Shown piece by piece: positions 1 to 11,033 of a stretch of DNA of 64,000 nucleotides. A model generated the notes under the pieces. That model did not search any database. It was not told where the DNA came from and saw nothing but the letters and a program-made list of their open reading frames with translations. The position numbers and the translations under genes are program-made. Each line of letters starts with the position of its first letter. The first letter of the stretch is position 1. Source of the DNA: Neckera pumila (Eukaryota; Streptophyta; Bryopsida; Hypnales; Neckeraceae); contig OZ018417.1 in the NCBI GenBank assembly GCA_963969595.1, positions 16,432,501 to 16,496,500 of the forward strand, read 5' to 3'.

Positions 1-1500
1 CCCTCAAAAATACTTCAATTATGAAGTATAATAAGTTTTTGAAAAGCTAGTCACATAATCTTCAATCTCACAAAATCTCATACAAATTCAAACTACAGCT
101 CATTCGTTGTAGGCCTCAAGAGTCTCAGCTCCTCTTAGTTGGGTAACCGCAAACTTTCTACCTTCAAATTATCACAACTCTCTCAATAATCCTTTAAATC
201 AAGCTTGCAATTTCATTTTGAAAAACGAATTTCACAAAGAACAAACTCACAAATTTTCATTTCAAAAACTTTCATACATATCGAGATATCTCTCCTTGAA
301 ATTCGGTTTTCTCCCCCAAAACAAAAACTACACACACACATCTTTTCACACCCCTCCACATACACAAGGAATCTCTTTATCTTTCTTTTTCTTTCCCCTT
401 TCTAAAGTGAGAGTAGAGCACATCAGCTCATACTCTTATCCCTAAAGTCCATCCAAAAGATAAGTATATTTTCTTGCCCTCTTCACACTATCATATATCT
501 GCATTCCCTAGCCATTTTATTTAATCAGAAAGTCAATATTTAAATCATCTCCAATCTGAACCTAATAAAATAAAACTAAGGGATTATTAAAAATCTCTAT
601 CAAAGGCCTCTATATGTCGTAAAGTTGTACTAAAGATTCTAAATAAATCTCCAATCATGAAGTCGTGGACTTGGTTGGCTGGAGAAGCAATGGTCAAAGG
701 TTGCGAGCTAGTCCGGGCCCGAAATCCATCAATTCGGGTTCGAATCTCGATGGCTCGTTGATTGGCTTGGGCGGCGCACGGCTTGGCACGCTAGTGAGGC
801 AAGAAAGTTGTACCAGCCAATCTGCTACCTACCCCCCTGAGCTGTGCATGTGACAAGAATAGTGAGCACCTATAAGGTGCAAATTGCCCTTAATAACCGT
901 GGTTCTCACCACGACCAAACCACTTTTATTCAATATTGTATATAGAGTTAATAAAGATTAAATCTAATATTTCCATGATGGAAGAATTTCCATCAGGACA
1001 ACATCTGCACTTCAATGTTATTATTGCTTTCTCTATCTGTACTACATATACTGTGCGGCACACGCAACATTACATGTAGTACAGCAAAGTACTATTAGTA
1101 TTCTGCACAATCCTTTGTAAAGAGTGGTTGCTAGTCCCTACGTTGCACATAGTCTCCTACTGGACAACATAGTAAAGCGCACACTCCAGAGAGTCTTCTT
1201 TTGACAGTCTTAGTCCTTCGTAGTACTTAGCGCATGTAGAATAGTGCCATGACTTACTCTTCCTATACTCCATAGTAGTAGTGCTGATTGCCTTATGTTT
1301 TGCAGTACTACTCAGTATTGATTACAATGAGAGAAAGTACTATAGGGTTCTAAAGAGTACTATAGTAGTACTCTGTGCACTACCATCATTGATCCATTGC
1401 TTCTCCACGTTGTCTGTTGCTGTAGTTATAGCCAATGGCAAAGATGAAAAGTACGATTTTGGATGGTCGACCAAGGCCTTGTACTAAGGATGCTGTGCAC
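1..1500. other. AT-rich spacer, no gene recognised
   Basis: No convincing coding region is visible. The first 650 bases are AT-rich with C-rich pyrimidine stretches. From about 1000 onward the sequence is full of AGTAC/TAGTACT words, a composition that continues in the non-coding parts up to about 9.4 kb. The open frame at 1281-1487 encodes a short hydrophobic peptide without family features and I regard it as chance. Confidence 0.5.
664..757 (+). mobile_element. tRNA-like internal promoter, possible SINE head
   Basis: A pol III B-box-like core, GGGTTCGAATCTCG, lies at 736-749. It sits in a small potential T-arm hairpin (TCGGG paired with CTCGA, one G-U pair). An A-box-like TTGGCTGGAGAAG lies about 60 bases upstream. 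The segment does not fold into a complete tRNA that I can see: there is no clear acceptor stem or anticodon arm. A tRNA-derived SINE head or tRNA relic fits better than a working tRNA gene. The 3' tail is undefined. Confidence 0.3.
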
Positions 1501-1630
1501 TCCCAGGAGCTCACTAGGGACAAGGCTGATGCTGTAGAAACCACAACCAAAACTTATGAGAAGAAGGGGAAACAAAGGGTTCAACCTCCATAGTTGTCAC
1601 TGAACACAAAAAAAAGGTGGACAAGAGACA

Positions 1631-2446
1631 GCACGTATTAGTGGAGAAGGTGGGAGCAACACCAAGCGTAGAGCTGGGAAATTGTCAACATCATTGCCGT
1701 GGACCAGTAGCCCAGCAAAGAAGAGGGCAGGCTACACTGCTTCGAAGAAGATCAAGCGCACAACGTTTGCATCAGCTGCCAGTCTGGCACTATCTGCATC
1801 AGCGGAAGATGAATCTTTTGAGGATGAGGACTCCGAAGAGCAGTGCATCAGTGAGCCTTCAAAGAATAAGAAAACTGCGGCTTCTGTTAAGAACTATATA
1901 GAAGAAGAGTGTAGGCGGCAATTACATGGTTTGAATCAGCCCTCCAAAAGGCCTCCCACTGCCATGTCCGAAGACATTTTCGCAACCGCTTGCAAGCTTG
2001 GCTGTGACGGGCAGAACCCACACAGGCTGAAAATGGACCAGGATTTACCCTTATTGGATGTGGAGGCCTTGTTCGGGTTTGAGAAGGGGTGGAATGGTTT
2101 CCTGCTTGCGGAGAAGCTTACAGCTGCACTACGGAAAGAGGTAGAGTCCTTGTATTGCCAATGCTACCAAAAGCCACACATCAGTAATCATGTCGGCAAA
2201 GAACTGGCAATGGGGTACACTCAACAAACAAAAGGCCAAGCCATCAATTGGATTGGCTTTGCCATTGAGACAAACCTGGGGCAACGTCGAGCCTACGCTA
2301 GGCGTGCTAAGACTTGGCTAATGCGGCTGGCGGAAGTGTTGCATAAGCCTTTGGAGGTGGTTGCGTGTGACAAAGGCTTCACAAAGTACTTGGACGTGCA
2401 TGACAGAAAGCAGCCTGTGGTGCAACTTTTTCAGAAGGCGGGCTAG
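1631..2446 (+). pseudogene. Orphan ORF, probably from a transposable element
   Basis: An open frame of about 270 codons without an ATG at its beginning; it is open at least from 1631. The N-terminal third is basic and Ser/Ala-rich (KKRAGYTASKKIKR, a possible nuclear signal), followed by an acidic patch (EDESFEDEDSEEQ). The C-terminal half looks like folded protein (LPLLDVEALFGFEKGWNG, GQRRAYARRAKTWL). I recognise no family. The terminal TAG at 2444 may itself be a decayed Gln codon, since the frame continues in lysine-rich coding-like sequence to about 2528. Its position beside similarly broken ORFs suggests an accessory ORF of a dead element. Confidence 0.4.
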
Positions 2447-2796
2447 ACTAACAAATTTGGAGACGGAAAGCAACAATTGAAGCTGAAGTTAATTGTTCGT
2501 TGCTTGACTGCTACATCACTAGCTTCCAGGTCCACTATTTCCCTTTCTCTTCCATTATTGACCTACATTCCTTGAATTCATAATGTGTGTGATATGAAGG
2601 CCTAGTCCCAGATGTCAAGCATGTACGCATGTACCCATGCTTGTTTTCCTTGGTTCTTTGTCTCTTCATCTCTGCTGTGAGCAGTACTCGCTACTTTCAT
2701 TTTCAATGTGAGCACAGTAAAATGGCACTTGCCATAGTATTGTCATTGACAATAAGGTCTTGCATATAAGAGTGAAATGTAACTGCTACAGTGGCT
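2447..2796. other. Spacer between ORF remnants
   Basis: The first 80 bases may extend the preceding frame to a possible splice donor near 2528. The remainder shows no coding signal and may be an intron of the same dead element. Confidence 0.3.
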
Positions 2797-3198
2797 ATGG
2801 TCCTTTGCAAGAAGGCGGAAGTTCAAGAACTTGTGAACTTACTCCAGGAGCAGCTGCAAAAGCTGCAGTGTGTTGCATAGGAATTGCAAGGAAAGGCCGA
2901 CGCGACAGGTGACCAACACAGAGCTCGGCTACTTGGAACTCAGCAACTAAAAGAGACAATGACAGAGATGAGACAAGAGACCGGATCAGATGTCTTGCAG
3001 CTTGTTCTTGACAGGCACCACAAGAAACTGTCTGAGTTCAGTGCTATGGAAGCCGAGATGTGCAGCACTCTGAAAGACGTTGAAGCTAAGGTCTTGGGTA
3101 CTTAGTCACGTCTTGCAACCCTTGAAGAGCACCTGCAGGAACTTGAGGACAACTGTAAAGGCGTGAAGTCATCCTCATCCGCAGGACAATCACGCTAA
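2797..3198 (+). pseudogene. Coiled-coil ORF interrupted by two TAG codons
   Basis: From an ATG at 2797 one frame runs to TAA at 3196 with two internal TAG codons (2878-2880 and 3103-3105). Reading through gives a Gln/Glu/Leu-rich coiled-coil protein of about 133 residues (VQELVNLLQEQLQKLQ near the start, RLATLEEHLQELEDN near the end). Both stops sit where CAG would keep the helix pattern, so this looks like one ORF decayed by C-to-T change. Function unknown; probably part of the same dead element as the ORF at 1631. Confidence 0.45.
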
Positions 3199-3968
3199 GG
3201 ACACCATAGGAGGCTTCACATCTACCATCATGCTACATGTTGCACGGTGCTGCATATGCCTTGAAGGTTTTCCCTATGGAGATCTTGTCCTCTGCAGTTG
3301 TCAGCATGCATACCACCTTTGGTGTGCCGCATAATGGTTTAAGACCACTTCCGTTTGCGCTGCAAGTGACTGCAACTTGGTGCATCCTTTATGGCCCAGG
3401 AGTTGGGGATTTGAGAATTGTGTTGACATTGACGGCCAGAGAATAGAGGATGTCCCTGTTTGACCATGTGCACAAACTTGGCTTGCCTGCCCCTCTCCTT
3501 TGGCTCGCATTGCACTTCCTTTCATTGGTATGTGACGGTTGTGTTCAAGAAAACTCTTGTTTTGCACCCTTTAGAATGTTTGAAATTCGTTTGCAAAGGT
3601 GTTGCCCTCGTCACTCAGTCAAGCAACATCATCAGCAAAGCATTTATCACTTCCTTGCCATACTGGCGTAATAGTGGACGTATGATGACTTCAACTGCCT
3701 CAAGACGTCTTTGACTAGGTCTAGAACTTTTGTGAATACATCCAGTTACTCCTCAGTACTACAAAACTGCAGACAGTACAATATTTTCACTGTAGCATTT
3801 CAGGGTCCTAATGTTGCTGCCTTCCATGCACACCATGTACTGAAGTCTTTCAGTTGGACTTCTTCCTTGTATAGATTTCACTCTCCACTACATAATATGA
3901 CCATATGTAGATGAATTACTACATCTACCTCTCACTCACTCTTGTCATAATGCTAGGCGTGTCCAGGT
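3199..3968. other. No supported gene
   Basis: Several short overlapping frames on both strands (3237-3714, 3301-3567) contradict one another and have no recognisable motifs. Probably non-coding interior of a decayed element. Confidence 0.35.
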
Positions 3969-4571
3969 ATGTCCTCCATCGACACAAGTGCGCCTAGGGT
4001 TTCAGCTTCCAATAGCACCTTCACAAAGGCAATAGGTGAACGGCAATACAACCCTCAAATGAGTGTCATGCAGGCAAGGGAAGGGGTGCATGAATTTAGT
4101 CCAGAGGTGGCCATTGTACGTGCCGCGTCGGGCTTGAATCCTTATGACTCTAGGTGTTCAGCCATGTATGCAAAGCAAAGAAGGCATTCCACGAGTGGCA
4201 GCGCATCATTAGCATTGGCCGGGGCAGTGGACTATATAGCCTGGATAGCGGGTGCCGCTGCAATAGATTTGCTGGACCTTTTGCACACGCCTCCAAGAGG
4301 GACTGTCACAATGCCTGGGATATTTACGTCGAGTCCGAACGTCTTGGCGACTGGCCTTGACACAGAATTGAAGGGAAACACAAACAAAGCACCTACTGAA
4401 GACATTGCAAATGCTGACAAGGAACAAACCCAAATCACCGAGGGCGGTGAGGAGGCCACCATTGATACAGAGACAAATTCTCCAGAACCTGCACCTACAT
4501 TTGTACCAGCCAGGCCTTCTTTTTTGGTTTTTGAAAAAGTGCCAGGGTGGCAATCACTTAAAATTTGGTGA
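3969..4571 (+). CDS. Hypothetical 200-residue ORF, element-associated
   Basis: An intact ATG-to-TGA frame of 200 codons. It encodes a low-complexity, Ala/Ser/Thr-rich protein with an acidic stretch (ITEGGEEATIDTETN) and a Pro-rich segment near the C-terminus (PEPAPTFVPARPS). There are no transmembrane segments and no recognised domain. Two minus-strand frames overlap it (4209-4553, 4232-4597), but the plus frame has the more natural composition. It may be one exon of the same degenerate plus-strand unit as the ORFs at 1631 and 2797. It could also be chance. Confidence 0.3.
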   Translation: MSSIDTSAPRVSASNSTFTKAIGERQYNPQMSVMQAREGVHEFSPEVAIVRAASGLNPYDSRCSAMYAKQRRHSTSGSASLALAGAVDYIAWIAGAAAIDLLDLLHTPPRGTVTMPGIFTSSPNVLATGLDTELKGNTNKAPTEDIANADKEQTQITEGGEEATIDTETNSPEPAPTFVPARPSFLVFEKVPGWQSLKIW

Positions 4572-4599
4572 AGCATTTTATTTCTTTGTACATTCATCT

Positions 4600-4800
4600 T
4601 TTATACCATAAAACACTTTTCAATCAAATTCATACACTTTTTCATCCAAATTTGACAATTTCATCCATATTTTAAACTGGATTGAAACTTTTCTAGCGAA
4701 AAAAGCTTACTTTTTTTTGGCAAAAAAAAGATTTTCACTATGAAATGGTGCTTTTTGGCTCCATTTTGCCCAAAAAAAAAGGGTTGGTACCAGCCGCGGA
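4600..4800 (+). repeat. Short dispersed AT-rich repeat, copy 1
   Basis: Poly-T/poly-A sequence with an ATTTCATCCA motif, then TGGTGC-(TTTTTGGCTC)-like elements, then a long A run and a terminal GGTACC. A second copy in the opposite orientation lies at about 48700-48850 with the same order of landmarks. Such paired copies suggest a small non-autonomous element. Confidence 0.4.
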
Positions 4801-4942
4801 CGTACTTTCCGTCGACGGGGTATGCAATCATAATTCCGCATAGAATCATTTTATTCATTTCTGGTTTTTTCTTTTTCATTTAACCTAGAAGTCCTCCACC
4901 GTCATAATTATTTCCCACTCACTCAATCATTGGCACTGCAGG

Positions 4943-5595
4943 ATGTAGAAGACCCGTGGGATATCACTATGACACATAGCCAAGTTAGAAGAGCTGGAAT
5001 ACAAGGCAGTAATCCATTGGGGGAACCTGTGGTAGTGGTGCGTGCTATAGAAAGAAGTACTGCAGAGCGTCAAGGCAAAGCAACGTCTGGTCTTCCGAAG
5101 AAGGTGGTGAAATCTTCCATCATTAGTAAGTACAATCTGCAGTTGTCCTTGCTATAGTGTACAATTATTTGGCTTCTTGTTTCCATACCTTGAATTGCAT
5201 GCCTTTGGAGAAAACTGGTGCAAAATATGTGCAAGTACTGGTTCCCGATTGCGTGGCTACTACTACTATATCGTCCTCTGTTAGTGATGATTAATACTTT
5301 TAATATAGACGATGACCTCAGCCGACAGTGTTGAGGACCTATTCATGTAGTATACTGTTGGTGGTGGCGCTCAGTGAATTTGCTGACATGCATTCTAGGC
5401 TGTGGATCTCCATTCAGGTGACAATGCATCACGACCATTGGAGAAGGCTGGCAGCCCCACTACATGCGGAAAAATAGTCTTTTTCAAAAAGACAATTGCG
5501 ACCTAGTACGACAGCTGCGGCAGCGTTACAAGACAAGACTTCTACAAAGGCTCCTCCTTGTCAAGCACAGGTTGTAATACAGGTGGGTAAGAAGT
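4943..5595 (+). pseudogene. Two degenerate exon-like segments
   Basis: The segment after a potential acceptor at 4942 (about 4943-5127) encodes DVEDPWDITMTHSQVRRAG and more, ending near KKVVKSSIIS before a possible donor. A second segment after 5398 encodes VDLHSGDNASRPLEKAG, then needs a frameshift near 5490 to continue in an Ala/Thr/Gln-rich frame (RPSTTAAAALQDKTSTKAP). No family recognised. The disrupted frames suggest a dead element rather than a host gene. Confidence 0.3.
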
Positions 5596-6197
5596 GACCG
5601 CCTTAAGTATCAGCTAGTCCACTTTGACCTCCTGGCCAATGCGTTGAAGGGAGAGAACTGCCTCTGGCATCTGGGGCTACCAATGGGATGATTTGCATGC
5701 ATTGGGCCCAAGCATTGAACGCTAGATTTGTATTGCTTGGGCCAGTTTGCTGGAAAAAAGGGAGGCAGTCCAAGGAATATTAACAACCATTGTCTATAAT
5801 TATTGCCCTGTGCTTTGTTTATGTCCAAATGTGTACCATGTACGCTTTGGAATACAAACTTTTGCCGGAATTTTTTGTGGTTTCATGATATATTGCTCTC
5901 AACAAGTTCCAGATGATATGTGGCATGTACAGCAGTGTGTAGGATGGTCACTCATAGTACGCAGTAGTAGTGCTTGACACAAAACGGATTCAGGGGTATA
6001 GCCTCGCCCTTGCGTAGTGACCATATAATGACATTCACATACTCTTATGTTTGAGATGGAAGTAGTGAGTATATACATGTACAAGTAGTGAAAATATATG
6101 CTAGATTATGCATGCTGTCACCTTATGTTGTAGACCTGAGAATGGAGGTACCAGTAGTCTGAGCGAATGCCTAGCTTCAGCCTTTTAGTCTTTGAGT
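5596..6197. other. Spacer, no gene seen
   Basis: Only short frames without motifs are present. TAGTAC-type words recur (for example around 5950-5970). This is the junction between the plus-strand remnants to the left and the minus-strand remnant to the right. Confidence 0.35.
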
Positions 6198-7100
6198 TCA
6201 TGATTGCATTTCCTCTAGTGCTGTATGTATGATGTCCACGGTTTCCTCTGCTAGGGTGTATATAACATCTCCACCTTTCACCTTGTGCTGTCGTGGAACC
6301 ATTTGGAAATTGCAAGCTAAGACGGACGTACTATCAACGTAAGCTGGCTGAGAATGTTGTAAGCACACATAGTTGGGGGCGTCACGACGTCCCCATTTTT
6401 GGTAGTATGTACTTGAGAGGATAATGTCCCCGGCTTGAAAATGTCCTCCCCAAACACAATTGACGTCCTCCTCCACCACTTGCTTTGGAGTCTGGCATTG
6501 CAAAACGTAGAACGACACACCCTCTTCATTGTCATCAGAAGCCGCAACTGCAAAATTGTCTCTTGGTTGTACAAGGTCTGCCATGCAGTCAACGTCATAT
6601 TCGTATTCCTAGGTGCCGTCATCTTTGTTGGGCAACATTGAGTAGCAGCAAATTCTACATTATGGGGCTGAATCTTGAGTACAGACCACAGCTGCACATA
6701 TGTCTTCCTCTCGCTATGAACAAAGTCCTCCTCCAGGCAAGGTCCGTAGAAGCAAGATAAGCGTTGTACCAACAACTTTGTTGGATCACATGCATCTGGA
6801 CCGAATATAGAGTGGAATTTTGAGGAACCAAGAATGGGGTCACATGCCTGGAGATGGCCACAGTCCATATCATTCACTCCTATGTGATGGAAGTAGCGAT
6901 ATGACTTGCACACATCCCAAGACGTTTATTACTATAATTGTAATCATCATGGAAGACCTTCAAGAAAAGGTCGTCATGCAGGTGCTTGTGGAATTGATAA
7001 TGCATGACGGCCATGACAAATTCACAAGATTTAGAATTAATGTACCTCATACCCCCGGAACGACTAGGCATCTGTCCAGCCAGAGTGGCATCTAAAAAAA
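6198..7100 (-). pseudogene. C-terminal part of decayed transposon-like protein
   Basis: Read on the minus strand, frames from about 7070 down to 6198 overlap and must be joined by frameshifts. One contains a Cys-rich stretch (QRLSCFYGPCLEEDF, then a YVQLW segment). The last frame (6584-6198) reads FAVAASDDNEEGVSFYVLQC and then CVWGGHFQAGDIILSSTYYQ. The conserved aromatic and glycine spacing looks like real protein, of a kind I associate with proteins of large eukaryotic DNA transposons, but I cannot name the superfamily. At least two frameshifts and stops make it non-functional. It is probably the downstream end of the remnant at 10390-9425. Confidence 0.45.
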
Positions 7101-9424
7101 GGACGCAGTCCGCTGCATTTTGGAGGCGTCTATGGGGATTCAGTAGCTATTTTGTCCGAGATGCCTTCTTGATGACTGCTCTAGCCCCATCCCATTCCCC
7201 TTTCCATGCCTTGTGCCATAGAAGCTCCACAACATCTTGCAACCATCTGTGAGCGACAGGTACCTACAAAAATGGAGACAGATTGCAAAATGGTTTAGGT
7301 AGGACGCTGCAGCCAAGTCTGGAATGCGTGAAAGATTTCCAATCAAGCTTTGACAATGGAGTGCTACGTGCATGGTCACTCGGAAAGCAGTCGCCGTTTG
7401 ATAGTACTGCTGCTTCTGCACATTACAAGGTACAATTGCATGGAGCGGTTGACGGAGTACTACTTGGTACCAGTGAAATATATTGTGGACATTTCACAGA
7501 ATTGTTGTATAAGCAGGTTATAGTACGTAGGACTACGTAAGACTACGTAGTATTGATAATACTCAATAGATAATACAGATAATACTCAAAACAGCAGGTT
7601 TGATGAGCACGACTATCACCTGGCTACAAAGTACATAGCCTTTGCACCCTTGAATTGTCCCGCACATCCATCACTGAAAACATAGTGTGTTTGCGGCGAG
7701 AATCCCCTTGACTGCATCCACCGCTAGTGCAACATGAGGCAGTGTTGGGCAAACAAGCTGTCGTGAGTCTTGTCGTCAAAAATGTAATAGTGTGTCTTTC
7801 TTTTCAGTTGATGACCTCCTTCCAACATCTACAGAGTACGTCACTTGCACCAATATAGTTACTTAATCAGAGTGATAATACATTGACTAAATTTCATTTT
7901 GAGCTTCGAACATATAATTTTTGGAAAAGTCAATGTGTGTCAAAGTAGTCCCTTCCTACAAACAAGCTTGGAGCAGTTTTGCTTGCTCTGTTTGCCACTA
8001 TGCTACAAAATTGTGGCAAATGAATTGCTCCACTGTGGGTTTGAAGAAGTCCAAGAACTCGGAGAACATCGTGGCTATATGAACTTCTTTAATGTGCCTC
8101 TTTGGCTGCCCATCCATTGACGTCCCAACAACTTCATATTGAAATTGTTTCCAATGAATGATTCACATAGCGTCTGTTACCCTCTCTTGAGGGCACACGT
8201 TGAAGCATTTAACTCCACAGTCTTGATAGGATCCCCACAAACATTTTGGCTAGCGGAACTCCTCGTCTTCCAACTTCAAACACAGCAACTGTTCCAGCGA
8301 TGCCGTCATGCCTCTATATCAACTGCTATCCACGCTGCAGTTTCCATCGTTATCAATGCCACAGATAATGCACTAACAGTTGCATAGGAAGAGGACATGA
8401 ACACCTTTGCCCGAGTCACGGAAAGCATTGAGTGCCTCAATGAGAAACAACACCTGAATGTGGTATCTGCAGCAACACACATTTCACTCTTTGCACTTGA
8501 TGACAAAAAAAAGGCGAAGGCTGAAAAAAGCTTGATGCTAGATGGAGCAGTCGGATGGGCATCAGTGAAACAACTATATAGCTGCATCTGCATGACATCA
8601 TGATCAGTTAACATGGTAGTAGCAAATTCACAGGTGGAAAGGGAACAAAAGGTTTACAACAACATACTAACGCAATAAAGTTCCCTCATAGGAAGTGGGC
8701 ATTGCAAAGGTTTTAGCACTGGATAGTACTGCAGGGGACTATAGTGTACCTTTAAGGATCCCAGAGTACAGCAAGACCTATCCAAAAGGTATTAACTGTA
8801 ATCAAAGACAGACTACTTGATTGGCAATAAGGGAAGGAATAGTACTTAGTAGTAGTTAGGGAGTACGAAGTTGGCATTATAGTAGTGTCTGCATGCCAAA
8901 AGTAATCTATAGTACTCTGAGAGTAGTCCTCAACAAGGCATAGTTTGAACTATATACTGTAGTGCTGTCAAAAGTAGAGTGCCCACGTCTTTCAAGTACC
9001 GATTAGCATGGGGTCTATGCTTTGATGACAGCACAGTAATGCTGGAGTGCGTTCAGTCACTCAGATGTACTACTGCAGTGCAAAGAAAGAGTGACTAATG
9101 TTGACATGTACTGTTGAAGCACTTGCTAGTACATTCAATAGAAAAAAAGGACAGAACTGTCTTGTAAGTGAACTCATTAGCACAATAGAGGATACACCAC
9201 ATACTCACAAGGCACTCTAAAAACGGCTAGTATTTACTGTGGGACTCGCATGGACAAGTGACGTTGTAGTAATGTGACGAAGGCATGCTAGGTGATCGGT
9301 GAAGATCACATCAATGTAGGCAGACGACGTACCCACCATTGAATAGTACTAGACAACATAGATAGGGAAATGCTAAGAGATATGTACTGCACATTGTCCC
9401 TTCTACATGTAGTGCAGGAGAAGG
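7101..9424. other. Decayed element interior with one weak plus-strand frame
   Basis: No intact gene. A plus-strand frame from 8139 to 8603 is continuous except for TAG at 8385-8387. After the stop it encodes a helical, charged segment (EEDMNTFARVTESIECLNEK, then DDKKKAKAEKS). A minus frame overlaps it (8306-8614) but has a less natural composition. The rest, especially 8650-9420, is dense in AGTACT/TAGTAC words and shows nothing coding. Confidence 0.35.
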
Positions 9425-10390
9425 TTATCTTTCTACATGCACAAGAAGGTTATTGTCCCTTCTACCTGCGATGCAGGAGAAATATGTGACCACATCATAT
9501 GAACCCTTGAAGAAGACGCACAGAAAAGAAGAGCCAAATAGAACAGTATGAGTAAGAGAACTACAGCATGGAAAAGGAGTGCACACCTGACTTTTGAGAA
9601 GCAGATGTGCTGCGTGTGTATTGTAAAGACTACGGCCTACGCGTTTCCGGCGCACATCCCATTGCCATGGACTGACTCTTGTTTCTACAGTCCACCATAG
9701 AATGACAATAGCCTTCACTGCTTCCGGAAGCCCACCTTCCTTTTTCTTGCACAATGGAAGTGGATACCGAGAGGACATTGTTGTCATTGTCGCTGATCAA
9801 AGACGCTCCACCGCAACTACCAAACTCTCCTTCCGCATTTCCAAGATGCTGTGGAAATTAGCAGTGTCAGAATCTAATTCCGACACCATCGCTTCCAAGA
9901 TTGCCCTCTTTTTGGCCAACATACCAGAGGAATGTGGTACCTTCATTGCCCGCAAGTCAACCCAAATTTTTGCAATATATCCCGCTATGCTCTCGCTTCT
10001 TCTGGGCTGGGATAATAACCAGGAAGCAAAGGACGGACACGATGGTTTGTAAAAACCTTGTCTAAAACAGCAACTCGCACTTTAGGATTGCCGATTCGCT
10101 CTAACCTCCTAATGAAAGAACTTGCAATCCTTTGTACACTTCACCAGATATTATTGCAATGCCTCCTTTGGCCCCATTGAGGCATTGCAGGGACATTGGG
10201 GACTATGTCTGCAGCTACATCTTCCACAATAGAATCTACCAGCAATTGCCCAGCCCAACGACGACACTGCCGTTCCCTCCACTCTTGTCAATGGGTGTTG
10301 ATAGCATCAGCTTCCGCACGAGCATGGGTTCTCGGACTTGGCCAAACTTCCCTCCCTCTACCATCCATGAATGCATGTGATGCTGTGGGA
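9425..10390 (-). pseudogene. N-terminal/middle part of decayed transposon-like protein
   Basis: On the minus strand, the region from about 10380 to 9950 reads as one frame with occasional stops. It gives RRWAGQLLVDSIVEDVAADI, then a segment ending in VAVLDKVFTNHRVRPLLPGY and YPSPEEARA-stop-RDILQKFG. After a frameshift it continues at 9787-9425 as GGLPEAVKAIVILWWTVETR and SPWQWDVRRKRVGRSLYNTH. The second segment resembles a conserved block (ETRVSP-x-DV-x-R-(KR)-x-(VI)-x-x-H) that I have seen in eukaryotic transposon proteins, so I call this a transposon remnant of unknown superfamily. Stops occur at codons where Gln or Arg would fit, consistent with C-to-T decay. Confidence 0.45.
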
Positions 10391-11033
10391 ACCTGGAACT
10401 CCTATCTTAGTAAATATAATTATAGATAGAAGGATAATATTCCTCTTTGCAGTAATTTTTTTTGTTTTGTAAAGTAATTATAGACCATATAGTGATTAGG
10501 ACCGGAAACCGGAAGTTGGCTGATCGGGAATAGATATAACAACTAATCATCGGTACCGGAAAATCAGAACCAAAATCCGGATTAGCCTATATAGGATCAG
10601 GAAACAGGAATCGGGAACTGAAACCCCAACGGTGACCTACCTAACCCTAGGGAAACGTTCTAATCATGGGCGAATGGTAATAATTAACGGGCTGGATTAA
10701 CGGGCAAATCTTGAATTAAGGAAATCATTAGGAAGGAATGTGGTTGGCCTTCTTAATGGATCAGCTGTTCAGGTATTGGCCATCCAGATTTCCCTGTCCA
10801 TATTGAAAACTTGGAGAGAGTGTATGCTTCCTATTTCCGGTCTCCAACTAGTATCGACGCAGGAGAATGCAAGTACAGAGAGAAAGAGAGTCTGTGGAGA
10901 GCTTTAGTGCGAAGGGAGGATCTGCAAGCAGAGAGGTTTTGTGGTAAAGTTTGCGCAGCTTAGAGAGAGAGAGAGGCATATTCCTATTCTGAGTTGTCAA
11001 TTGTAGACCAGCAGCATCCAGACGCGGGTAGAG
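10391..11033 (+). other. Leader of the gag-like unit, CCGG-rich
   Basis: The segment is unusually rich in CCGG/CCGGAA words (10500-10625), as is the coding region that follows, which suggests both belong to one element. A purine-rich GAGAGAGAGAG stretch lies just upstream of the ATG at 11034. I see no primer-binding site and no clear LTR boundary. Confidence 0.35.
10588..10595 (+). promoter_or_regulatory. Possible TATA box for gag-like ORF
   Basis: TATATAGG lies in CCTATATAGGATC, about 440 bases before the ATG at 11034. Transcription from about 10620 would produce a leader of roughly 415 bases. It is the best TATA-like match in this leader, but not proven. Confidence 0.3.
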
